Assembly (NCBI RefSeq): GCF_051020975.1
Contig: NC_135037.1
Location: 620,001 to 684,000 of the forward strand
Direction: 5' to 3'
Origin: Osmia lignaria lignaria
Lineage: Eukaryota > Arthropoda > Insecta > Hymenoptera > Megachilidae
DNA length: 64,000 nt
This document shows, piece after piece, positions 1-12,800 of this stretch. How positions within the stretch are numbered: position 1 is the first letter of the stretch; each line of letters opens with the position of its first letter. The position numbers and the translations under genes were made by a program. The notes under the pieces were generated by a model. That model was not told the origin of the DNA. It saw nothing but the letters and a program-made list of their open reading frames with translations, and did not search any database.

Positions 1-795
1 GCAGACGAAGTTCTAAGTCCATATTTTGCTAATTAGGCGAAACAAAAATGAATAATAATGACTTTTTAAGTCCAAACCATAAAACCCGTTCGTCGCCGAT
101 CTTTCGGACCGATTCTTGGTATCTACATATAGGGGAACATGATTCTAGGAATACTCCGAAGATTTAGAAAAAATTTTCCAAGTCCAAATTTTATTTATCA
201 TATAGTACTGACAATTAAACATCTAAGTTCCTCTCGAAACAGAGGGACTAGAGTTGTTTAAGTGCCGTGCGTCGCCGACCTTCCGGACAGATTCTTGGTA
301 CATACAGGAGAGCTTGTAAAGATCCTCACGCTAATTTGTCAATTATAATCCAAACATTTTTTCTTGAAAGAATACAAGATCAGTACAAAGAATATTTATT
401 CGATAAGATGCTTGATTCTCAACGGAGTATCGTCGAATCGCACGGGGATAGAAAGAAACAGGAAATCGTGCTCGAAATGACTCGGTCATCGATAAATCCA
501 ATTTTATCGTAGCCCTTGGTGAATTACCCACGAGGAAACTCGTCAAGGGAGCTCGTTGAGAGATTCGATTTCGCGGTAATGACTATACCCAGCATCGGTT
601 GTCGTTACCGTGAAACTTTCGCGATAAAGCTGGCTTGAATCCGATTCGGAATGCTTTTACTGCACGTGGTATTCCTTTGATTCATTGTTTTACGATCGGC
701 CCACCGATGGCTCTACAAACGCCATGTTAGTTTCTATTATATCCCTGTCCGTTTATCCGAATCGTTTTAGCACATGTATTTGTTTTCTGTTTCAG
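1..795 (+). other. 3' end of an upstream CaMKII intron
   Basis: The sequence is AT-rich and ends in the acceptor TTTCAG at 790-795. It carries two copies of a dispersed repeat (85-127 and 262-306), and short AAGTCCA motifs recur near 15, 69 and 180. No exon is recognisable here; the missing N-terminal coding exons must lie further upstream. Confidence 0.7.
85..306 (+). repeat. Two copies of a ~44-bp dispersed repeat
   Basis: Copies at 85-127 and 262-306 share the core CGTCGCCGA(T/C)CTT(T/C)CGGAC followed by GATTCTTGGTA or a close variant. Further diverged copies lie at 2970-3008 and 24752-24796. The family is unknown to me; it is probably the conserved end of a transposable element. Confidence 0.5.
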
Positions 796-855
796 ACTTT
801 CAGAAGCTCGAACGTGAGGCGCGGATATGCAGGAAATTACAGCATCAAAATATCG
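796..855 (+). CDS. CaMKII: CaMKII exon: alpha-C helix of the N-lobe
   Basis: A 60-nt exon, phase 1 in and phase 1 out, encoding (D)FQKLEREARICRKLQHQNI. The glutamate of LEREA is the alpha-C residue that pairs with the ATP-site lysine in active kinases. The acceptor is TTTCAG and the donor G|GTAAGC. The split first codon G|AC and last codon G|TG join cleanly to the neighbouring exons. Confidence 0.95.
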
Positions 856-3800
856 GTAAGCATTCTCTTTTTCCACAAATGACTAATATAAAAGAAAAAG
901 TCCACCGTTTATGTAGTAGTGATCAAAGTAGGCGTTTTTCGACAAGCTTACTGATGATTCATGACACGTTGACTAACCTAAATATTCGATACTCGATGGA
1001 AGATCGAGGCAGCTCGAAATAAAGCTATCAGTAATGACATCGTTTCTAATATCAATGAACAAATTTTCCATGCTTATTATCGGGCATAAAATTAAGCGTA
1101 AATTTACATGAGCCTATTAAAGGGCCGTTCGTTTAACCGTGACCGTAAAGGGAAGTCTTATACAGCTCGTGGAAATATATTCATCGGAGCGGTATAAAGG
1201 GCACGTGGAAGTTCTTCATCGACCGGCAATGTCATCATGTCGCGCAGCTAACGATGAAAATAATAAATGGAGACTAAGAAGTGGGTAATATTGGAATCCA
1301 ATAAAGCGAGAAAGTGAATAAACACGGTGTTGTCTCGATTGGTAACCGGGGAATTCTCTTCGCATTTTTATTTCTTACCTTTGATTCCAGTTACGGAAAC
1401 CTTTTATTTCTTTTCTATCATTTCTCTTCTACTTGCTGGAAGATCCCGATGTTTATCGATGACGAATTCAATTCTTCGCTACTGTTTCCTATACAATTTC
1501 AAATATCTTGGGTTTACAATTCGCCTGGAGAACGGTCGGGCAATCGGTGATCAAACGGGCTCTGTGTTATTGTTATCACGATTCTGCAAATATCTGTCGA
1601 CACGTTACACGCGTCGTGACGTGTTCACTGGCTAATAAAAGATAAGACGCGATGGATTAAACGGGATTATTTGAACGGCGAGACATTTAAGACACACCTC
1701 GAAAATGGTCAGCGTAACGAAATCATTTTCGTTTAAACTATATTATTTTGTTCATACCGGATATAAGAAATATGTACCAGAAAAAAAATACAAGACTTTT
1801 CCCGGAGATGAAGCGCGAAAACAAGGGCTCACAGAAGAAAATACAAGTACAGATACAAAAGATAAAGGAACTTAAGGAAGGGAAACATTGTTATAGGAAC
1901 GACAACATGATCAAAAGAAAATACGATTCAAGAGAAAGTATAAAAATACGATTAAGAACGAAGCAAGAAGACAAAGAGGCAACAAGGGAGAAAATGGTAC
2001 GAAAATAAGGAAACATAGTGCGAGAATTCTTGGTATACATATACAAGAATACATAGTAGGAGGAGCAACCGAGAGAAATCTTTCAAGGGGGGAACCTCAT
2101 GTAAATGGTCTGTTTTTCAAGAATTTTTTTTGGAAAATGTAATGCGCAGATTGATTAAAAATTTGAAGTGTCATTTATTAACGTTATAATGTAAACAGAA
2201 ATATTTTTTATAAATTTTAATTCTTAATAACGATGGTGCAATGGCGGCTTGAAAATGGCATCCTGTAAATTCGCCGTGCAGCGTACAATGCACAAAAATG
2301 ATCTGGAACAAAAAAATTAAAATGGAATAGCTACTTTATGCAAAAACGCTCAGCATGACATTTTTCTTTTATTAAAATTTTCAAAATTGCAAAAATGGCA
2401 AAGTTTTGAAAAAGAAAACCCGGAGTTTCGGTTATGAAAAATTTTTAATAACAGTATTTTAAATAAAAAATAAAGAAATCGGAGCTTGTCATGCTAAGGC
2501 CAATTGTTTATATATATGCCAAGTTTCATAAAGATCGAGTAATTAGTTTTTCAGCTACGTTGCACGGCATGCGAAGTTTTGCGTTTCGAGAAAAATGCGT
2601 GAAAACTTGAGTAACAGAAAAATCGTGAAAAAATCGTAATTCATTTTAACTTGCCGAGGTTCTTTGTTAATCTGCGATTCCAGGTCTTCCTCAACAGATC
2701 TTCCTCTTCCTCAAAAAGTTGTAATTCAGCCGTTTTTTCTTCTTCACTTTCTATCTCAGCACTGTTAAAGTCAAATTTTTTAGGAGTTTTCGCCCAATAC
2801 AACCGTTCACTTTATTTTGAAAATAACATACAAGAACATCTCTGATCACTTTCTAACTTTTTTTTATCACATTCCCGAGGAAATTTCCTATCGATATAAG
2901 CGAGAAAAAAAAAAAAAAAAAAAAAATAATGCTGAAAAATTTCATTTTACATGAGGTTCCCCCCCTTAAGTACCGTGCGCCTCTGACTCTTCGGACGAAT
3001 CTTCCATCTTCGAAAAGACACGCGGTATATAAAAGAAATACATAAATGGGATCCAATGTTGTAGTATAATTCTTAAGGGAAAATTAGCATAGGTCGAGGC
3101 GCAGGGTACGATCGTATATTCTTGGTTTATGTCTTCGCCCTACTGGAAAGTGAACGGTTCGCCACGTATGTATGTACACGCGTGAGGACAGCGCGGAACT
3201 TGGTCGTGAAATAGAAGTACATACCTACATACAAAAGTTTCGCGACACGTCGGGCCAACCTCGTTTATGGCTACTATAAATCTGACATATGCACGCCGCG
3301 ATCTCGCCATCCTTCGCCATTTTTGCATTCCGTCTGCCTCAACTTTCCCGCTGAGTAAAAGAAAAGCGAGAAAATTGAATTCGGCTTTGAAGGTCTCTGT
3401 TTTATTCTACCATGAAATAATTAATTCCTTGCGTTCTAATCAAACGTTTGTCGATTATTTCGCTGTAAAGGTCGCAAGAAAAATACGGTCAACATCGGCT
3501 TGCAAAGACTCGGTGAAAAGGTAGGTTCGAAGCGTGAAAGGTTAATCATCGCCGCCTACGTTAGTCGAATCCAAAGAGTCTGTTAATTAGATTCGACTAA
3601 TTTCTAAACATCAATATCGGAAAATGTCCTGTTCAATCAATTTCTTTAATTCGAGTCCATTTATAAATGAAAAGGGATGGTTTCTGTTAGCTAGAAAATT
3701 TAAGATACGCAATGATAAAACGTTTCGTGGAAAATTCAATAATTTCACGTTCCATTCCGTTGAACGATGTCGGTGTTCGCGTTAATTCGTCCACGAAGAG

Positions 3801-6800
3801 AGAGGAGACAGAAAATCCGACCGGAGGAAGCTCGAGGGGATCAGAGACGAATGAAAAAAATCGCGTTACGAGGATAATCTGTAATCTGACGGTTTACTTT
3901 GGTCTCGAAGCTTTTTCCTCGGGAATTATTATAATTCGAACAACGAACCGGATGATTCGTAAAGCCAATCGTCTGGATGTAACTTGGTGTTCGACGATTC
4001 CTTGGTTTAATTAGCCGTACGGTTCGTGCCTGCGCGGATAATTAGGCTGTTCCTGATCGTTTGCGACCACCTGTGCAACCCCACGCTCTGCAAACCTTCC
4101 CTCCTCTGCGTAACTTACAGATTGGATGCGTTGCGTGTTCGTATAGTGTCCTTACATTGGATTTAATTGTCTATTTTTAGTGTTTGATATTTTGATATTT
4201 CGTAAACTTTCCTTTTCACATAACAAAAGCGTCATTTTTTTTGTGTTAGATATTATAATAATTTCCTTTTGTATAATACGAGGCACAATTAACGTTAGAC
4301 CGAGTCGTTATACTAGGATACGAACGATTTCAATTAACCGAAGGTGGCTCGTTGTCTCAAAAGCAAGATTGCTCTCTGGGGAACAATCGATCGAAAGTTA
4401 CTGCTCTTCCATTTGTTCGCGTGTCGAACTCTCGCATGTGCTACGATATTACCTTTAAATTAGTTCCACACTAGCAATTTTCTGTAGGATTGTTAATTAA
4501 CGAGGGAATCGAACCCCCATCCCTCGGCCGGTGGGACCAACTATGGAGAGAGTTCCAAATTTAATTTAATTTTGTATTTCATATTTTCTTTTTTTTTTCT
4601 TCTAAATTTTACACTGCTCCTTTAAAAATTATTGTTAAAGTTTCTATCGCTGTGTTTAACCTTTTTAAAGAAAAAGTATTCGCATAAAAGATCCGCAGTC
4701 CATTTGGACAAATAACGAAATTTGGCGGAACTGTACGTGTGCAACGCGATTAGCCACAATGCCAACCTTGAATTAACGTGAGGAGGGTTTCGCTAGCTAG
4801 AAGACACCTGGATGCAAGCCAATCTCGTTTTCTCGTCGACGGAGGAAGAGAAAATTTTCATCCCTCCCAACGCCGAGTGCCAAGGATGGCTCGAAAACGC
4901 GACATTTTCTGCAAGATCGACGTTTAAGAAAATTTTGCAGTACGATGCACGCCACACGAGGCGGAGATAACAGGTGATCCGGGGCACTCTTCAGGATTTA
5001 AAATAGATTACTCGATCTGGCCTCGATCAAAGAAGATCTTGATAACCGATTAGTCTTTGTTTGAGAGACGAGTGAGCTTGATTCGATCACGTGAAATACC
5101 TCGCGGCGAAAACGAAGAAAGATCGATGCCCTAGTAAATTCAGCAGATGACGCTGATTCCAACTCGAGGGTGATCGAGAGGTGACAGAAAGTGTTATTAA
5201 ATGAAACGTGGAATATGCAATTAGTAGTTTAATATCTCGTTTAATCCATTGGGTCATTTCAACAATCCTATATCCCATTTTTTTCTTAAATTTCCAACAT
5301 TTTTATTTACTATCTTCTGTTAAGGATTTGCCATTTTTCAGTTTGGATACACTGAGGATTTCAATGATTTTCAGTGGAAAATTCTAAAACCTTTTTTCAT
5401 TGCCATGACCTGTATATTCGCTACAGGTCGGTCTGGTTCGTTTGAACGCTAATAAACACCATACGTTGAGAAAAATCGTATTTTTCTCAAAACTGTACGA
5501 TTGAGACAGACGTTGTTGTAAGCAAACAACATGGCTGCCGAATGCTGCGTTCGGCTGCATTTTAGCAAATATTTGACGATTTAATGGTTTTTTCATGGAT
5601 AATACACCAGACCACTCTTCCTTGAACTAGCACAATATCACTGAAATTCGATTTTTCACAATTCATCACTTATGGAAGACGTAAAATGTAATCTACGATT
5701 TGAACATATCAGACGTAAGAATAGTTCAATGATTCTCCGTCAGAGGCATTTATGATGTATTTGACCACATTATCATCAGGGTTGATAGAAACACAAATCA
5801 GTCGATAAATGTAAATTCTAATTTGACACCACAAACGGCTACGCGAATACAGCCACAAGTAAGGCATCACGCTGTTAGCACATCTGTTACAATTCTAATC
5901 ATCAGCACAATAAATCGGCTCGAGCCGAAATTTTGCTCCTGCCAGACATAGAAAAGAACAGTGGACTCGAAACAGAAAGAGGTCCGAGAATGAAACAATA
6001 CATATATTAATGTATGCAACCATACAACTTTTTTATTCATATTTATAATCATATTTTTTTTATCAATGAAATTACAGATAAAATACTTGAAATGGTATGC
6101 CAGAAAAACGAATTAGAAACTCGATAAATGTAACTGTTGCCGATCCACTCCGCAACAGTTATGGAATAGGAGAATCGTTTCCGGAATTCGATTGTACAAT
6201 AGTTTACTGACTAGAAAAAGTCAGTAGCTAAAGACGAAAGAGGGACTGAGACCCGGATTTATTGCCTTCGTTTAAATGGCCCGTGTCAATGTGACTATAC
6301 TAATGCACAGAATAAAGTTTTATATTTTATACTTTTTGTTAATAAAAATTTGACTATTATGTGGGGGAGATTTTTCTGATTAAAATGAAGCTAAACACAA
6401 TATAAATCGGTTAGCATTTAGTAGCATAATATTGGGTTAAACGTTGTGGCTTGCGAGTCTTTCACTCTTTGTTTATCCTTCTTGCGCTATCCTTTTCTAT
6501 GTTCCGAAACATCAAAGAACGACGGATTCCAGGTGCCCAGTAAGTACATTTATCTAATTCTCAAACGGGACGCTTCCACTGTTTCGTAAATGATCAGAAA
6601 CTGAAACACTTACGAGATAGGAGGTTTCGTTAACTACCCCAATTCGATAAATGTATTAGCGCTGATCTTGCGAGGATACAAGTAAATTTTTTGGAGCTGC
6701 CATTAATGTCTGTTTTGGTTCCCTAAAGGAAGCCGCCACGTCTCCGATTACCTACACTTCGCCTCACTGGTCGAAGGGGGATCCCTCCCTAGTGGTAGGG

Positions 6801-9800
6801 ATTAAAATGTATCATTTATGAAATAAACTGATGAGAACATTTACCGAATTTTCACTGTATGTATTTCGGATATTCTATATGTAACAAAACATAGAATGCA
6901 ATATAAATGTACTGTTTGTATTCATATTTATCTATCATTTACTGACGAGATTTTGATTCTTGCTGGCCATAGAAAAGGACAGCGCGAACGAAAGAGGGGT
7001 AGCATGAATGAAATAATACACATAACGTACGCGACCATAAAACTTACAGGAATGAAAACTACATGACATTAATAATTTCAAGAAGGGAATAAGAAATAAA
7101 GATATGTAATGATTTATAATGTTTATTTATATATATATATATATTTTTTTAGTATATGGGGTATAATTCCGAAAGGCCCCTCCACCCTAGGACAACCAAA
7201 CTTCGGATTTATAGTAATTGAGGGACGAGAAATCGAATGAGACCATTTTCAGAACTGGCAAATAAACCGTTCTCGAGGGTTAGGTTAGGGTTAGGGTTAG
7301 GTTAGGTTTAGGTTAAGGTTAGGCGTTAGGCGCCTGGTGGGTGTAGTCGCTAATCCAACATTCCTTACGCCGACAACGGGTCAGGTGTTGGGTTTTTCTT
7401 ATCCGAAAACGATAATTGGCATGCCCGTGTCTGGATAGTTTATCCATACCCGGCACCACTTGAAGGGTGGCCGGCTAGTGGGGAGTGGATTTATTTAGAG
7501 CAATTGCGCCCTTTAGCGCAAAAGCGGGTTGCAAACCCACCATGGCTCAAGTAAACAATGATGAGGTTAGGACTGGTTAGATTAGGTGGAGTAGCCTCTG
7601 AGAATCATTTCATGACGTCATTTGTGATAATTATCTCTAGTTACGACTAGTTTACAGGCTAACTATTAGGTACCTGTATCTCTGGAACGGTTTATTTTCC
7701 AGTTCTGAAAATGATCTCATTCGATTTCTCGTCCCTCAGTTACTATAAATCCGAAGTTTGGTTGTCTTGGGGGGGGGCTTTCGGAAGTTTCCCCAGTATA
7801 TGTTAACAATAATAGGCCGCCCGCCACCGCTACCTCTCCTACTGCCTTTCCCTTCTCTTCTACCTGTTTGTGGCCGCCGGACCGTATAGCATTTTTTTGA
7901 TTAATTTTTTCATCTGAAATATAATAATGAATTTCAATATAATTCTGTCGCACTTAGACTGGGACACCCTGCATATGCAGGTCCAATTATATTAAAATTC
8001 ATTATTATATTTCAAATGAAAAAATTAATCAAAAAGAACGCTATAGGAGTAGCTGAGGAGATAGAAGCGGAAGGAGAGGCGGTAAGAGAGGTAGCGGTGG
8101 TGGGCGGCTTATTATTGTTAACATATACTAAAAATATATATGTATATATGTGTATATATATATATATATATACATATGTAGTGTTGCGCCGGGGAGTGGT
8201 GCTTGTGCTTTCCATTATGAATAATAACAACAGTGAACAAAAATAAACTGTATATGTATTTCAAATACAAAGCAATCAGAGAGCTCAAATCTATAGGTCT
8301 GTTCGCGTCGGCTTCTCGAGACCTTCTCAATATTCGAATGTTGCGCAGTTGTCTAACTAATAAGAGACCCAAAACACCCGGAGATGTGTTTCCGCTCAAA
8401 ACAAGGAATAGCTTCACGTCATGATTCGTCGACAGCTTCTCGCGGAACAGTCGATATATCAAGAAAGCGACAACTTCTCGCTGTCGCAACACTGCTTCCC
8501 TCTCCAATAAGCGGTCGTCCCGACCACGACCATCTTCATTCCTGTGACCATCTTCACATAAGGCAGATCTTCGAGCTAATTCAAGCTCAAGCTGTCAGTT
8601 TTTCATGGCCGCCAACCTCTTTTCTAATACCTCTGCCTGAAAAGGAGGTAAAAACAAAAGACGATATATTTACCTAAGTGGCCCTATTTGGCAGCTAACG
8701 TCTTGACATTCGTTCTTCGTCCCAGGGAAAAACAACTTAAAAACCCTGAGCAAGACGCCGGTACAGTGTGTATTGGTCATCTTAGAATCCGTTTATATTT
8801 CCATTCCAATTCATCTCTATTTTCTTCTATCTTCGAGGAGGTCCCGACAGTTCCTCATCCTTCCTCTTGACTTTCTCGCCCTACGTACCTCTTTCTTGAG
8901 GACTTCTCGGATAAAGAGACTCCAGTACAACAGGCCCACTCCACTGGGGGATGCTCCCCAGCCATCGAGGAAATCTTTCCTCAATGTACTGGTGGTTTGG
9001 AACAACCTATGTGAACCTGGTACCCGACTTGGAAAAATTAAATTTCTCCAAATTGTATTGTATTCCCCTTCGTTTGTACCCGTTGGTACCACTTTCTTTT
9101 TCGTTTGTACATTAAGGGGTGAAAAGATATAAGGGGGGAAAAATACCGCAGCACCCCACTTTAACATTTTTTATTTTTCTCAACGCCATAAAAAAAGGAA
9201 ACGTTTGTACCCGTTTGTACCACCTTCACTCTCGTTTGTACCCCAAGGGGTTGGTTTGTACCGATTTTTGAAACAAACCCTAAGGGGTAACTTCGTCATT
9301 TTTGAAGATTTTTCAAATCTTCCTGCGGGTGCTGTTTTCTAGTCGTTCGTACCCGTTTGTAGCACCTTCACTTTCGTTTGTACCACAAGGGGTTGGTTTG
9401 TACCGATTTTTGAAACTGATCCCAAGGGGTAACTTCGTCATTTTTGAAGATTTCTCAAATCTTCTTGCGGGTGCTGTTTCCTAGTCGTTTGTACCTGTTT
9501 GTACCACCTTCACTTTCGTTTGTACTCCCAAGCGGTTCGTCTGTACCGATTTTTGAAAAAAACCCCAATGGGTAACCGGGAATTTTTGTTTTATATCACT
9601 TAATAATCATTAATTATATGCACAATATCATTAAACTTATTTTGCAGATGGTGTGATAAACTTTTACGATACTTTGAATGCTAAATGTTATATTTTCTCA
9701 ATAGTTCTTTCATTAATCATTCGATATGTTCCATTGTGAGTATCACTCAAGATCGTACATTAAATATATATTTGAAAATAATACTCACAATCAGATTAAC

Positions 9801-12800
9801 AGTTGCTATCTTTTTTGTAAGGTCGACCCTTCAGGTTTTCCGTTGTTTTCTGTTACTCAGCACATAAGAGATCTCATTTATTTCGGATAGTTCTTTTCTT
9901 TTAACCAGCCACTATAGAGCTTCCGATTAACGCATAGGGGATGAAAATCTGTAGGTCGTAGATTTGAAGTTAGTAATATTAGGTAAACAATATTTATGGT
10001 CTTTATGTGATTGATATAAAAAATCTTCAAAAATGGCGAAGTTACTCCTAGGGGTTTGTTTCAAATATCGGTACAAACCAATCCCTTGGGATACAAACGA
10101 AAGTGAAGGTGGTACAAACGGGTATAAACGTTTCTTTTTTTTATGGCGTTGAGAGAAATAAAAAATGTTAAAGTGGGGTGCTACGGTATTTTTACCCTCT
10201 TATATCTTTTCACCCCTTAAGATACAAACGAAAAGGAAAGTGGTATCAACGGGTACAAACGAAGGGGAATACAATACAATTTGGAAAAATTTTGGGTCAT
10301 TTTCCCTTCGTTCTTCGGGGATTGTAAAACCATACCTTATCCCCAGGAATAAAGGGAATCATTATGGAATAAATATAAATAAACATTATAAATTATTACA
10401 TGTCTTTATTTCTTATTCCCTTCTTGAAATTATTAATGCCATGTAGTTTTTATTCCTATAAGTTTTATAGTCGCGTACGTTATGTGTATTACAGAGTCTC
10501 ATTGAATCTGTCGTGGTGTGTGACTCTATGTATATTTCCGCCGATCGGCCCTACGTTGTTTTATTCTTGATACTCCTTCTCTTTCTCTCGTGCTGTCTTT
10601 TTCTATCTCCGACTCCGACAGAAATCAAAATCTCGGCTCGAGCCGGTTCATTTTGCTAGATGGTCAGGATTGTCACAAATGCGGCAACACCGTGACAGAA
10701 CTCTAAAATGATGCGATTCGACAACTAAGTATGCCACCCTACTTTCGTTTCTTATTTTGCATAATGACGTTAGATGTTACACCGTCAAATGTCGAATTTC
10801 TCAATTATGTATTTTCACGATTGCCCGATTCTTTCCAATAGCGCTTACATCGATTCGGAGCAGGCCTCGAAGGAGTTTGTGCCCTTAACTCTTTGTCAAA
10901 ACGTGGCTACCTCGGCGAGGAGGACAATAGAGAAAAAAAATCGGAGAAATTTGCTCTGGTTCATTGTCGAGGATTGCCGTGACACGGCAATTAACGTTTT
11001 TTTATTAATCGATCGAACGGAAGGAAAACTAGTTGGCTGGTATTCGTAGTAATGGAACCGTGCTGGGCCACGGTCGAACGAGTAATCTCTCGAGTGGCCT
11101 TTCATTCGTTTGCAAACGAATTTTGTTGACCGTACCTATCGCGAATCCCTTTGCAATATGTCTATGTATAATCGAGAAGTGATCGGCACAATCGAAAAGC
11201 AGCATACGCTTCCATTCATGGAATAATCAATTGCTCTGACGCTGGGATTGTTCGCGGAAAATGGCGTTCGGTTTGTCGCCTAGAAAAATAAAAGGATTGC
11301 ACGATTTTTTATCAGTAATTTATTTTTCAATATAAAAAGAAACCTAAGATTTCAAAATGCTTTAATATTAATGAATTATAATTTTATTCGTTGAATCAGG
11401 GGGTAAACTTACTTCCTGGAATTTCTACGAAAATGAAATTCAAGAATTCAAACATGTTGATTAACTCAATTTAACCACGATTATCTGGAAACTCGTTCGA
11501 AGTTAAGTTGTTTGTAGGTTCTCGGAATAAAAGTTCCTTTTCGTAGAGAGCAAGGAGAAGGATCGTATGGACAATTAAAGAGCGATTCGTCGAGAGCACG
11601 GAGTGTTCGTTTGCCTCGATTTTCCACCAAGAAATTCTTTGAAATTGCTCGAGAAATTCTGATCCGCTGATCACCTCGAATTTCACTTCTGCGTCGCTAC
11701 ACAAAGCTTAGTCAGTTCTATTTTAATGGAACACAGAGAATGTTCAATGATTCTGATCCAAAGAGGATCTTTCAAAGAATCGTTTCTGTGACTTCTTCAC
11801 AGAACATGAATTGGCAGCTAATATGAGAGGAAATTTTAGAATATCCATTAATTTTCAATTTATTTTTTTACATTGACTCGCTCTGTAGCCACCTTATATG
11901 CAATAATATATTTTATGGTGGACGCAGTGACACTACAATTATTAATTTTAAAAGAACAAAAAATTGAGGATACGTATCATCCAGTGTCCAAGGATAAAAA
12001 ATTGAAGACTATCTTTCACCCCATTTTCAAAAATGGAAACTTATTATCTGGTATCAATAAGTTGCCAAGAGTAGATGAGGAAGTATGTGACAGCGTTGAA
12101 TGAAAACAGTTGTAACTGATCGCGGAACGAATTAGAAGAGCGACATTCAGAGACGACAAAAGTCGCAGGGTTTGTTAAATCGCTCGAGTCGATTCCATAA
12201 TTCATAAGGAGCTGAAGGTGGGTTTCTTTTATTCATCGTATGGCTCTATCCGTTCAGCTTGGACGTGACCAAATGAATTACGATATCCTCTTTCGCGGCC
12301 CGTTTTCCATCATGGCGTGCACCGGCCTTACACGTCCGTTCCAGTCAACAAGTGATACCTATCGATCCTCCTCGACTGATCGTATTTCACCCCGTTTCTG
12401 TCAGACTCGCTGTCGCCCCGATTCACGTTTCTTTTCTTTCGCTTTGCTCACTTATACGTATGTACTTTGACGACTGCCTCCTTTTATCTCCTGCTTCTTC
12501 CGCGACGTTCGAAGGTCTGCTGTTTCTCCCAGTCATTTATTTAACCCTATCGACTGGACATGCAAATTGGAACAATTTGTAATTCAACTTTGGTTGGATA
12601 GAAAGAAAACATTGAGTGATACAGGAATCCTTGTTTTCGGGAGTTGATTGTTATTTTTTTATAAGTGCAACGATTCACCCAAAAATGTAACTGCACTCCT
12701 TTTATTGAGGTGAATTAATTCATTGAAATATCTATATTTAATATAAAAATTTGCAGTTTTATTTGATAGGGCAATGCATTTCACCTAGTGACCTAGATTG

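Larger units (their letters stand above)
5870..10690. mobile_element. Nested transposon region
   Basis: Several sequences occur twice in opposite orientation. 6950-7135 is inverted at about 10370-10640 (CATAGAAAAGGACAG type motif, and AAGAAGGGAATAAGAAATAAAGA near 7080). 9035-9320 is inverted at 10021-10295. A direct copy of the end sequence (CGGCTCGAGCCG and flank) lies at 5870-6035, with its inverse at 10621-10690. The picture is an old element with long inverted ends, broken by later insertions (7151-8130). I recognise no transposase frame. Confidence 0.6.
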
